In this document: positions 1 to 9,890 of the stretch, in pieces
Layout: each line of letters starts with the position of its first letter
How positions within the stretch are numbered: position 1 is the stretch's first letter
Source: Elephas maximus indicus
Taxonomy: Eukaryota; Chordata; Mammalia; Proboscidea; Elephantidae
Length of the DNA: 64,000 nt
Assembly (NCBI RefSeq): GCF_024166365.1
Contig: NC_064844.1
Span: 1,178,001-1,242,000 of the forward strand
Direction: 5' to 3'
Position numbers and translations under genes: made by a program
The notes under the pieces: generated by a model
What the model was told of the DNA's origin: nothing
Databases searched by the model: none
The model's input: the letters and a program-made list of their open reading frames with translations, nothing else

Positions 1-10
1 CAGGGCTCCA
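1..10 (-). repeat. End of an AfroSINE cut by the window edge
   Basis: The first bases, CAGGGCTCC, match the 5' end of minus-oriented AfroSINEs elsewhere in the window (ACCAGGGCTCC). The rest lies outside the window. Positions 11-200 are AT-rich with no gene. Confidence 0.35.
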
Positions 11-205
11 TACAAAAAACTGTATGGCAATTAAAAAGAAAAAAAGTTTGAAGCTCAGCTGGACCACATTAACACCAAATCTACTCCCATTCATTAGAAA
101 ATACCAAATTTATTAAAGCTTAATATTTTTTTTTGTTTAATGTGAAACAACGTATAAGTGACCAGAAATACAACTTCCGTGTCTAATGGACTAAAAAAAC
201 CCAAC

Positions 206-255
206 CCGGAGCCGTCGAGTGGATTTCGACTCCCAGCGACCCTATCGGACCCTTG
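206..255 (-). repeat. AfroSINE 3' fragment
   Basis: GCCGTCGAGTGGATTTCGAC followed by CAGCGACCCTAT matches the 3' part of the SINE in minus orientation. The rest of the element is missing and the CpG island follows. Confidence 0.6.
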
Positions 256-329
256 CAAAGGCCTCCCGTCCCCTCCTCCATTCCTGCAATCTCGGCTTAT
301 TTTTCTGTGTTAACAATACCAGTCAGAGT

Positions 330-1850
330 CATCCCACACAAACAGCGGTTCCCGGCCGGCACGTGACCTCCCTTTCCCCCCAAATAGAAAAGGATTCCCC
401 AGGCAGTGAGCGCAGGACGGGGACGAAGGGGGCAGGTCAGGGGTCGGAGGTCGCGCCCCGTCTCCCGGACTCTCCTGAGAACTGAGGCAGCTGCCGTTGC
501 CCTCCGCCCCTCAAACCTTGGGCGGAGCCCTGCATGGCGCATCCCCGGGGGCCCCAAGACCTCGAGGCTCCCCCCGCGCAGGAGCGCAAACTCTCGGGGT
601 GCGGGGTCGTGGGCGGACGAAGGCACCGGGCGCAGCGGGGCCAGGCTGGGGGGGGACGCTGGGCTGGGGGACTCGGCTGGGCTGGGGGGGGACACGGGGC
701 TGGGGGACTCGGCTGGGCTAGGGGGGGACGCGGGGCTGGGGGACTCGGCTGGGCTGGGGGGGCGCAGGGCCGGTGGGTGGGGGGGACTCGGCTGGGCTGG
801 GGGCGACGCGTGGCCGGTGAGTGGGGGGGACGCGGGGCTGGGGGACTTGGCTGGGCTGGGGGGGGACACGGGGCTGGGGGACTCGGCTGGGCTGGGGGGA
901 CGCGTGGCCGGTGGGTGGGGGGGACACGGGGCTGGGGGACTCGGCTGGGCTGGGGGGGGACGCGGGGCCGGTGGGTGGGGGGGACACGGGGCTGGGGGAC
1001 TCGGCTGGGCTGGGGGGGACGCGTGGCCGGTGGGTGGGGGGGACACGGGGCTGGGGGACTCGGCTGGGCTGGGGGAGGACGCGGGGCCGGTGGGGGGGGG
1101 ACGCGGGGCTGGGGGACTCGGCTGGGCTGGGGAGGGACGCGGGTCTGGGGGACTCGGCTGGGCTGGGGGGGGACGCGGGGCTGGGGGACTCGGCTGGGCT
1201 GGGGGGGGACGCGGGGCTGGGGGACTCGGCTGGGCTGGGGGGGACGCGGGGCCGGGGGGGGGACGCGGGGCTGGCGGGTGAGGAGACGAGGGGCCGGGGG
1301 GACGCGGGGTCGGGGGAACGCGGGGCCGGGGACGATCGGGCCTGCAGACGGCGGAACGCGGAGCGCAGAGGGAGTCTGGGCTGCAGGACCCGGGCCCGGC
1401 GCCGGCCGGGCTGGGGGCGGCGGGAACCCCGCAGCAGTCGCGGTCCCGGCGTCTCGCTCACCTCCTCAGGCCGCGGGCCCTTGCCGCACCCCGGTCCCCC
1501 ACAGCGGAGGGTACCGCCCGCACCCCACCACGACGCCGCGGCGACCAGGCCTGGCGCCTCAGACGCCCTGACACACAGCCCGCCCGCTTGATCGCCTGCT
1601 CGCTGGCGACCGCCAGCGGCCGCCCGCCCACTTCGCCCGCCAATCGCGAGCCAGCGCCGCAGCGACGCAGCCAGTGAGCGACGAGCTCCTGCCGGGTGGG
1701 CGGGTGAAGCCAGGCCGCTGCGGGTGTCGCCGCGCCCTGCCCCCCAGTCCCCTCGCACCCACTTCCCGCTGGTCGCAGTGCAGCGTCCCCACCCTCGCAG
1801 CGTCTGGTCTCTTAGCAACCAGCTGCTAGCTGCCAGATCTTGGGACCAAC
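330..1850 (-). promoter_or_regulatory. CpG island, probable promoter of the next gene (SANBR/KIAA1841 by synteny)
   Basis: CpG-dense sequence with GC boxes and a CCAAT element near 1647, and no TATA box. In mammals KIAA1841 (SANBR) follows PEX13 in the same orientation about 15 kb downstream. This island lies 17 kb past the PEX13 stop, which fits a minus-strand SANBR start with a non-coding first exon. No SANBR coding sequence is visible, so the assignment is inference. Strand composition is C-rich on plus from about 1450 to 1830 and G-rich from 640 to 1300. Confidence 0.55.
640..1275. repeat. G-rich minisatellite inside the left CpG island
   Basis: Roughly 36-38-bp units of the form GGGCTGGGGGACTCGGCTGG, with spacers GACGCG or GACACG, are interspersed with a longer variant carrying GCCGGTGGGTGGGGGG. 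At least a dozen copies are present. Many runs of five to seven G make G-quadruplex formation likely on the plus strand. The long frames across it on both strands are repeat artefacts. Confidence 0.92.
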
Positions 1851-1985
1851 TGGGAGTCCAGAAGGGGATGGATATATGCGTGACAAAAGAAGTGGGATAA
1901 AGAACGGATGGTTTGCAGTGCAGGTCACCGTGGCGTACCTGTTTAGGTATCATGAGAATCACTGTCTTCTTCAGGAGGCCCATTA

Positions 1986-2131
1986 AAAAACCCGTTGCCA
2001 TCCAGTCCATTCCGACTCATAGCGACCCTATAGGACAGAGTAGCACTGCCCCTTAGGGTTTCCAAGGAGTGCCTGGTGGATTCGAACAGCTGAACTTCTG
2101 TTAAGCAGCGTAGCTCTTAACCAGGGTTTCC
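1986..2131 (-). repeat. AfroSINE, full length
   Basis: Minus-oriented SINE with the typical 3' half (GACTCATAGCGACCCTATAG) and a tRNA-like 5' half. It is flanked by the short direct repeat TCAGGAGG at 1971-1978 and 2134-2141. Confidence 0.85.
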
Positions 2132-2788
2132 TTTCAGGAGGTGTCTCTTAAAAAATGCCACCAGCTCTGAATTACAAATTCGGTTTTCATAGATTAATTG
2201 GTTCAGCATAGGTGTGTGATTGTGAGGAGTACTACTACTAGGAACCTAGTAAATGTATGAGGCTCAGTTTTGCAGGGTAAATACGTGTCAGTATTTTTCA
2301 TTTCCACATGAGATGTATCGCTTCCAAGAACCAAAACTAAACGTTAGGATCAGAAAGCACAGGAAAGGGAAGTCCTATCCTCAGTGAACAATTACTAAAA
2401 TGAGATCTGATGATTAGGCATAGATGAAGTGGCTCGTGTACAGAATGTCAGGAGACATGTTCCAATTGTATCACCTGTGGCTTTCTGCAAATCTTTTAAT
2501 ATTTTCGTTCCAGAAAGACATTAAAGTCAGGCAGGCTTTGCACTGCAAAGACACTACGTAAATTTTTGAAGCTGTGGACCCTCTGCATCCTCTTTGTCTC
2601 CCTTCGGTTGTGGTGGTGAGTCAGCTTAAACCAAGAGGATGAGAATAATCTATAAAGGACTGCAGAGTAATAACACAGAAGGAACCTGGGCCTAATAGAC
2701 ACAGACTGCCTGCCTATCTTTAGGCTTTACATGAGAGAAACATGATTATCTTGCTTTCCTGTTTTTTTTTTTTTTTTCTTTGTTAGAG
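2132..2788. other. Intergenic, no feature recognised
   Basis: AT-rich sequence without convincing coding potential. A T17-type tract near 2761-2778 precedes the next SINE. Confidence 0.4.
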
Positions 2789-2932
2789 CAGCTTCCAATC
2801 CAGTTGTCATCCAGTCAATCCTGACTCAGGATGACCCCATGTGTGTCAGAGTAGAACCGTGCTTCATAGGTTTTCAGTGGCTGATTTTTTGGAAGTAGAT
2901 CTAAGACGTCCATCTACTTCCCCTCTTTCTTT
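2789..2932 (-). repeat. Old AfroSINE-related copy
   Basis: A diverged minus-oriented 3' half (GTCATCCAGTCAATCCTGAC, then GATGACCCCATGTGTGTCAG) ends in a TTTTCAGTGGCTGATTTT variant. It belongs to an older subfamily than its neighbours. Confidence 0.6.
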
Positions 2933-2997
2933 CCAAGTCTAACCCTTTTGTCTTCATAAACTCATCTATTCCTGTTTTGGTTTAGACAAAGTTGCTT

Positions 2998-3194
2998 TAA
3001 CACCATTGCCATCAAGTCGGTTCCGATTTACAAGAATCTTATAGGACAGATTAGAACTGCCCGTGAGGTTTCAAAGGCTGTAATCTTTTAGGGAAGCAGA
3101 GTGCTACATCTTTCTGCTGCACAGCAGCTGATGGGTTCGAACCACTGAACTTTTGATTAGCAGCTGAGCGCTTAACCACTGCGCCACCAGGGCA
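2998..3194 (-). repeat. AfroSINE, long subfamily
   Basis: Minus-oriented, ending in the tRNA-like head TTAACCACTGCGCCACCAGG. It contains the extra middle segment TTTAGGGAAGCAGAGTGCTAC seen in the longer subfamily. Confidence 0.85.
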
Positions 3195-3377
3195 CCATAC
3201 AAAAGCTGTTAACAATTGAAAAAAAAAAAGTGTTCAGCCTGCAAGTCCTACATGATATTATCACGAATGGGTATGTGTGTGGCAGTTCTATGACCAGCAC
3301 CGTAGAATCTTGACTGCTGACTGCTAAACAATCTTTTTCTTCTGTCCCTCAGTACCTGTGCTAGAAAGAAAAAAATG

Positions 3378-3505
3378 ATCGTTCAGTCAGTTCTGCCTCG
3401 TGGTGACCCTATATGCTGGCAGAGTAGAACTGTGCTCCGAAAGGGTTTTCAATGGCTGTGCTCTTTTGCAAAGTAGATCAACGGGTCTTTCTTCTGAGGC
3501 ATCTC
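3378..3505 (-). repeat. AfroSINE fragment, old subfamily
   Basis: Minus-oriented match (GTGGTGACCCTATATGCTGG, then CAGAGTAGAACTGTGCTCCG) with the TTTTCAATGGCTG variant also found at 2.8 kb and 19.9 kb. Confidence 0.55.
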
Positions 3506-3574
3506 TGGGCACTTAACAGTTGAAAAATTAAATATCAAATAAATGAAATCCTACGCTTTTCACTTCTCTGTTCA

Positions 3575-4345
3575 GTTCTGACACCATATGCCCACACAGC
3601 ACTTCATTCTCTGACTCTAGCTAGGTCAGATCTCACAAGTTAAAAGAACACCGTCCTCAGACCACCAAATATACAGATGTCAGCACAAGTTTGGAAGTCC
3701 TCATGACACCCTAACTTTTGGCCTATTGACTATGAATTTGGGGTTTCTCACTACCCTTTCAGCATGCCAGCCACAAGCTCAGGGGCTTCCTCTGGGCTCC
3801 CTCACTTCTGACCTGCTAGTTACAAATTCAGGGTTTCCCTCTACCCTTCTACGATGACAGCTGTAAGCTCAGGAGACTCCCTGGGCTTCCTCACTTCTGA
3901 CCTACTGGCTTCCACTACTCCTTTGGGTTCAATAATTCATTGGGACTCACAGAACTCACAGAAGTGCTATACCTTGATTACAGCTTTATTATAGCAAAAA
4001 AGGATACAAAGAGACACATAGGATGTCTAGGATGGTTCCTGTGTGGTTCTTCCATGTTCCAAAGGACACACTTCTTCCCATCTGCATCCATGTTCTTCAC
4101 CAACCAGGAAGCCCGTGGAGCTTGTGTCCAGAGCTTTTATCAGCTTCATTAAGTGTCTTGCTGATTGGATGGATCAATCCCTCCCTGAAGTCAGCTGATA
4201 ACAGGCCATGTGGTGGTCTCTTTGGTCAGGCCAGCCCCCACCCATTAGCACAAACCCTCAGGAATAGTTAACAAAGGCACCTCAATTACTCTGAAAAGTC
4301 CAAGAGTTTAGAGTTCTCTCTCAGGAACCAAGGACAAAGGCCAAA
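3575..4345 (-). mobile_element. LTR-like repeat block
   Basis: It resembles the split block at 49470-51010: shared GGTCAGATCTCACAAGTTA-type 5' part, then a sequence with a minus-strand poly(A) hexamer (GCTTTATTATAG) and a CCCATTAGCACAAACCCTC-type tail against CCATTCATTAGCCTCAGGTG. The layout suggests a solo LTR of an old endogenous retroelement. No internal genes are present and the family name is not asserted. Confidence 0.45.
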
Positions 4346-4349
4346 TTAC

Positions 4350-4573
4350 CAAAACCAAACCCACACCCACTGCCTTCAGGTCTATCCTGACTCATAGTGA
4401 CCTTATGGGACAGAGTAGAACTGCCCCCACAAGGTTTCCAAGGCTGTAAATCTTTAGGGCAGCAGACTGCCACACCTTTCTCCCACAGAGCGGCTGGTGA
4501 GTTCACTGATGGGTTCCAACTGCTGATCTTTCGGTTACCAGCCAAGTGCATAACCACTGTACCACCAGGGCTC
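4350..4573 (-). repeat. AfroSINE, long subfamily with clean target duplication
   Basis: Full-length minus-oriented SINE flanked by a perfect 13-bp direct repeat (AAGGCCAAATTAC at 4337-4349 and 4574-4586), which marks retrotransposition into the LTR-like block. Confidence 0.92.
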
Positions 4574-4802
4574 AAGGCCAAATTACTCGAGGTAAAGTAA
4601 TTCCTTATCCCACAGCCATTCAGGGACTCAGTAGAAACAGGTAGAGACAATTCCCCACTCTTCTAATAGACTGCTACACTAGAATATCCTTGTTTCTACA
4701 GGACACTGTTTCACCTGACCTTCTTAAGCTGGGTCCTTAGAGACAGCTTCTGATTCACCACTGTATCCTGTAACATGGTTAACAAGTGCTTATCACCCTT
4801 AA

Positions 4803-5005
4803 GAGAAGCGTACATGTGTTGAGCCCCTGCTGTGTCCCAGGTACTGTGCTAAGTGCTTAATCCACATTATCCTTTAGTTCTCTCAACAACTCAGTGAATT
4901 AGATAGGATCATCTCTATTTTATAGATGACGAAACGGAGGCACTGAAGTTATTTTCTACAAGGAAGGTAATTAGAAAGTGGCAGAGCTGTAATTCAAATC
5001 CAGAA
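4803..5005 (-). repeat. MIR
   Basis: Minus-oriented MIR: TGTCCCAGGTACTGTGCTAA, the core region with ATTTTATAGATGACGAAACG, and AGTGGCAGAGCTGTAATTCA in the expected order. Confidence 0.75.
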
Positions 5006-5868
5006 CTGATCCCACATTTAACATGACAAGGTGAAATATTCTGCCCTTGGCAATGTTGGATGTTGTAGATAAGCAAACCACACCAAGACCTTTTGATTTG
5101 GTGCTCACAATAATCTTTATTACCAGGCATCCAACTTAATCTTCTCATTTTCCAGTCCCTAGAAATGTATGGAAAATCTCCATCCATTTTGACCTTAATA
5201 AATTAGTAAATATTAAATGAAAAATGTAACCATTTATATTAAGAAATTTTGTTGTTTTTTTTTTTAAAGCTTATTTTCATGTGCAAGTGGAAGAACAGTG
5301 AAGCATTACACACTTAATCATTAACACAGGGGTAGAGGAGTGGCTTTCCTGGTTAACTGAGGAGTTTATTGCCAGGTATCATACATGGATGAGACCAATT
5401 TTCCAAGAATATTGCCACAGAATACAAAAAGCACACAGAACCACACTACTGTAAGTGTAATCTGCTTTTTTCTCTGATGAGTCAGAAGACACTTACGGAT
5501 CTTCCTAAATTTTAAAGAAGTTTCTAAAATGCCTGTCTCAATTTAAGGACCTGTGAAGATCTGTGATACAATGAGAAAAATATGATGAAATAAAAGCTCA
5601 TGCTGGTTTATTAATTTGCCAGCTTAATAAAGAACTATTCTCTTTTTTCTGAAATTACGCCTTTTCTACCTTCTGGCATTAAAATTCTTTCTTCATTGCT
5701 GGTTTCTCCTCCTATCCCATTGAGGAACTTGCGTTTCCCAGTTATTCCAAACTAAGGATTAGTTGTTAGAAAACAAGTATTCTTAGTAGTTAAAAAAAAA
5801 AAAAAAAGTCCAACGAAACAAAAACACCAGACATTATGCATTTTCCACAATGTAAATGTGAAACAATT
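5006..5868. other. Intergenic, no gene recognised
   Basis: AT-rich sequence with an A16 tract near 5792. The frames here are short and lack family motifs. Confidence 0.4.
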
Positions 5869-6870
5869 GGCTATTAGAGTCTGGAAATGGCGGAAAGTTC
5901 TATGTATGGCATCCTATGGACTACACGTGAGACTCCTGCTGAGCAAGACCCTAGATGGGACACATGCATCAAAGACCACTCATCTCGCAGGAGGAGGAGG
6001 GAGGCAAAATCGAATAGAACTGGCGAGTTGGGAAACCAGGCAGAAGGGAGGGACGTGATGCCCTGAGAGTGGATGCCCACAGTAGCCTCGCCGTTAGGAT
6101 GCTGAGCTTTGGGCCAGTAAGCAGAGTCGGGGGAAGCTGATCCTGGCCTCCCAGGCATTTACTTAAGACCTTCAAGGGAGGACTGTAGCAGTCACAGAAT
6201 GGTGGTACCCCCGTTACTCTCAGGAGAGGTAGAAGTAAATCCTCTGTGGACTGACAATCAACGATCGTTTATTATCAAGATTAGCACCTAGGGGAAAGGC
6301 CAGACTCTGTGCGAGAGTCCGCAGAAACAGCAAACATTTTAACTTCCAGGACTGCAGGTGTTGGAGTTCTTGGAAACCTAACATGGTCTGCTTAAAGGGT
6401 CTAGTAAACTATCAGCAATGAGCAGGAGATTGAAAAAGGAAAAAGAAAGAACTTCTAGATACAATTACTGAAGTATTACTACTGAATTATAATTATTAGA
6501 ATTTAAAACAAATTACTGAAATTTAAAGAAACCTCAGCGAATGAATTAACCAGCAAATCAAACACAGCTGAAGAGTAAACAGACAAAAAATTATCTAGAA
6601 TGCAAGCACACAAAGAGATGGCAACTATGAGTCACAGATATGGAGAACAGAATGAAGTCTAACCTATGTCTAACTGGAGTCCCACAGACAACAGACAGAA
6701 TGGAGATAACGGCTGTGTAATTGCCAGAACTGATGACATAGATGAATCCATAGATCCACAGATCTTGCAAGCAAATGTATTACAAACAGAATAAATTAAA
6801 CGAAGTTACTGGGGGCAACCTAACTATCAACTCTAATCACACTATCTAAATGGCTTGTAGTCTTTTGCCT
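5869..6870 (+). mobile_element. L1 relic, 5' region
   Basis: Composition and phrases such as AACTGAAATTTAAAGAAACC, with CAGC-GAATGAATTAACCAGC-like text, resemble the 5' region and ORF1 upstream part of an old mammalian L1. It is heavily decayed, with no intact frame. Confidence 0.35.
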
Positions 6871-7077
6871 GGGACTCATTTTCCAACTGAAGCCAACTAT
6901 GCTGGCTTTAAACTAAAACTTCTTTATTGTGCTGAGTTATGAATGTATTGCTGAAGTTTAAAAGCAACCAAGTTTAAACTACTTGAAATTTATACTATCA
7001 AGAATATATAGTTTTTTTTTTTACATATTTTAATCTCAGTTTATTACATATTTTAATTTCAGTCTACTAAAAGTATA

Positions 7078-7268
7078 CGACATCATGCTTGGTTAAGCAG
7101 AGGGTCAGCAAAAAAGAGGAAGACCCTCAACAAGATGTAATGACAGTGGCTACAGCAATGGGCTCCAGCATAACAATTGTGAGGATGCTGCAGGACTGGG
7201 GAGTGTTTTGTTCTGTTGTACACAGGGTTGCTATAAGTTGGAACCACCTCAACGGCACCCAACAACTA
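7078..7268 (+). mobile_element. RTE/BovB-type LINE 3' end
   Basis: Plus-oriented 3' terminal piece: AAAGAGGAAGACCCTCAACA, then GTGAGGATGCTGCAGGACTG, ending GGAACCACCTCAACGGCACC-CAACAAC. It matches the 3' ends of the copies at 20.7, 41.2, 49.8 and 59.7 kb and shares its terminal bases with the SINE tail. Confidence 0.8.
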
Positions 7269-7479
7269 AAATATAGCCAATGGAACATGACCCTGGTGCA
7301 TTAGTTATGAATGTCTAGGGAAATACTACATACCATAGGTAGTAGTTCTGAATTTAAGCCATTTTATTTTACACTGTGCTGATGTCAATTATCATTGTTA
7401 GTGGTAATTTCATAGTGACAGCAATATTCTCTTTTCAGAGAAACCCTTTGGCATTAATCCTATTAGGAAAAGATAACTA

Positions 7480-8980
7480 CTGTGACTTAGCCACTCATTC
7501 TTTCAATATATGATGAGTGCCTACAGTATTCCAGGTACTGTTTCAAGTGCTGAGGATACAAAAGGAGACAAAGCAATATATGCTACAGGAAAAAAGCAGG
7601 GGAGAAGGATAAGGGAACACAGAGGGAGAAGGAAGGGGCTGCAATTTAAAATAGGGTGACAGGGACAGGCTTGTGAGAGGATGACCCTTGAGCAAAAACC
7701 AGAAAGAGGTAAAGAGTGCTCCAAACATAAGACAAAGTGCATGCGGAGGTCTTAAGGTGGAAACATGTCTGGAATATTCAAGTACCTGGAGGAAGTGCAG
7801 TGGGGTTCCTGTGAAGAGTGACAGGTGAACACTGTATAGGGCAGAGGCCATAGCACCTTGTAGACAGCGTAAGGACTGAGTTTCTACTGAGTTAAATGGG
7901 AGGGTCTGAGCAGAGGAGGGATATGATCCAGATTTTAAAAGGATCCCTCTGTTCCTACCTTGACAACAGACTGTAGGTATGGTGAGGTAAGGGGGAAAGC
8001 AGAGACGGGTTAGAAGGTTACTGTAATAACGCAGGCGCAGGTTAGCCTTAGATCTGGGAGGAGGCGTGGAGACGGTAAGAAGTGGTCAAATTCTGCATAT
8101 ATTCTTAAGTCACTATAAACAGTATTTCCTGATAGATGTGGGGTGTGAAAGAAAAAGAGGAATAGAACAGGATTCTGGAGTTTTTGACGTGAACAAGCGG
8201 AAAGATGTAGTTGCCATTTACTAATGTAGGAAAGAGAATAGGGGAGGAACAGGTTTTGAAGGCTAAGTCAGGAATTTTTTTGGCGTACGAAGTTGAGATG
8301 TCTATTAGATAGCAAGTGGAGACATCAAACTGGCAGCTGGGTATGATTCTGGAGTTCAGACATAAGATAATGGCTGGAGACATAAATTTTGGAGTCAAGA
8401 ACATGGTATCTGAAGCCACCAGACTAGATGAGATCAAGAGGGTACAGAGAAGAGGTCCAAGGACTACAGCCAGGGGAGATGAGGAGAAACCAGCAATGAA
8501 AATAAGGAGAAGGTGGAGACTATGATGTCCTAGAAGACAAGGGAAAAGAAGTATCTCCAGGACAATGGAGTGATTAGCTGTGGCACCACTGGTCAAGGAG
8601 AATGAAGATTGAGAACTGTTCACTGGATAGCAGTGTGGCAGGCACCAGTGACCTCAGCAAGAACTGTTGTGGGGGCAAAAGCCTGCTGATGTGGATTCAA
8701 AACACAACAAGGGGAGGGAGACTGGCAGCACTACGGCCAACTCTCCCAAGGATGTTATAAAACATGGCTGCAGATCACCAGTTTGGCTTCCAGTTAAATA
8801 AAGGAGATTGACTACTCATCTTTATCTCCTCCCCCCTCAAAATGACAACAAAAGAGTAAGAGGTATTAAACAAGGATAAAGAATGGAAGACAAGATAATA
8901 GATGAGACTTTTCGAGGTAAGAAAGCAAGTGGACATAAGGCAGCTGACTTAGTAGAGCACATGATATTACATCTAGGACA
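7480..8980 (-). pseudogene. L2 (CR1-clade) LINE relic with decayed reverse transcriptase
   Basis: The minus strand of 8623-8105 still reads as the palm part of an L2 reverse transcriptase. It shows a VLGPLL block, the LIDISTSYAKK helix, an NGNYIFP segment (from the family's NGN-S/TILP) and a FTPHI motif just before the end. The YADD catalytic box is lost to mutation. To the left, sequence corresponding to the L2 C-terminal and 3' portion reaches a TACAGTATTCCAGGTACTGT end near 7520. It is very old, has many indels and cannot be functional. Confidence 0.7.
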
Positions 8981-9003
8981 GGGCTTCTTTTGTTTGAAGA
9001 TCA

Positions 9004-9890
9004 ATTTTTTTTTATTGTGCTTTAAGTGAAAGTTTACAGCTCAAAGTTAGTTTCTCATACACAAATTTATACACACATTGTTATGTGACCCCAGTTGCTC
9101 TCCCTATGCCAGCTCACTCTTTTCCACCCCAGACTTCCCGTGTCCGTTCAACCCATTTCTGTCCCTTTCTGCCTTCTGATCCTGCCTCCAGGCAGGAGTT
9201 GCCCATTTAGTCTCATGTATCTACTTGAACTAAGAAGCACACTCTTCACGAGTATCATTTTATGTCTTACAGTCTAGTCTAATCTTTGTCTGAAGAGTTG
9301 GCCTCGGGAATGGTTTTAGTTCTGGGTTAACAGAGAGTCCAGAAGCCATGTCTTCTGGGGTCCCTCCAGTCTCAGTCAGGCCATTAAGTCTGGTCTTTTA
9401 ACTAGAATTTGAGGTCTGGATCCCACTTTTTTCCCACCCCATCAGGTACTCTCTGTTGTATTCCCTGTCAGGATGGTCATTGGTGGTAGCCGGGTACCAT
9501 CTGGTTCTTCTGGTCTCAAGCTTTTGGAGTCTCTGGTTTATGTGGCCCCTTTTGTTTCTTGGCCTAGTATTTTCCTTGTGCCTTTGGTGTTCTTCATTCT
9601 CCTTTATTCTGGGTAGGTTGGGACCAACTGATGCATCTTAGATGGCTGCTTGCTAGCTTTTAAGACCTCAGATGCCACTCACCAAAGTGGGATGCAAAAC
9701 ATTTTCTTAATAAACTTTGTTATGCCAATTGACCTAGATGTCCCCTGAAACCATGGTCCCCAGACCCCTGCCCCTGCTACTCTGTCCCTCAAAGTGTTTG
9801 CTTGTATTCAGGAAACTTCTTAGCTTTTGGTTTAGTCCAGTTGTGCTGACTTCCGCTGTATTGTGTGATGTCCTTCCCTTCACCTAAAAG
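9004..9890 (-). mobile_element. L1 3' end (recurring family, copy A)
   Basis: Minus-oriented: a T-run (poly-A tail), TTTATTGTGC, then AAGTGAAAGTTTACAGCTC. Reversed, this is a GTAAACTTTCAC ... CAATAAA poly(A) end. The same end occurs at 21.1, 53.7, 60.0 and 63.8 kb. No coding part is retained. Confidence 0.6.

Noticed and set aside
297-2010. Several Pro/Ser- or Gly-rich open frames of 250-430 codons on both strands
   Set aside because: They run through a GC-rich tandem repeat, overlap on opposite strands, and encode only repetitive Pro-Ser or Gly-Trp text. Repeat structure explains them.
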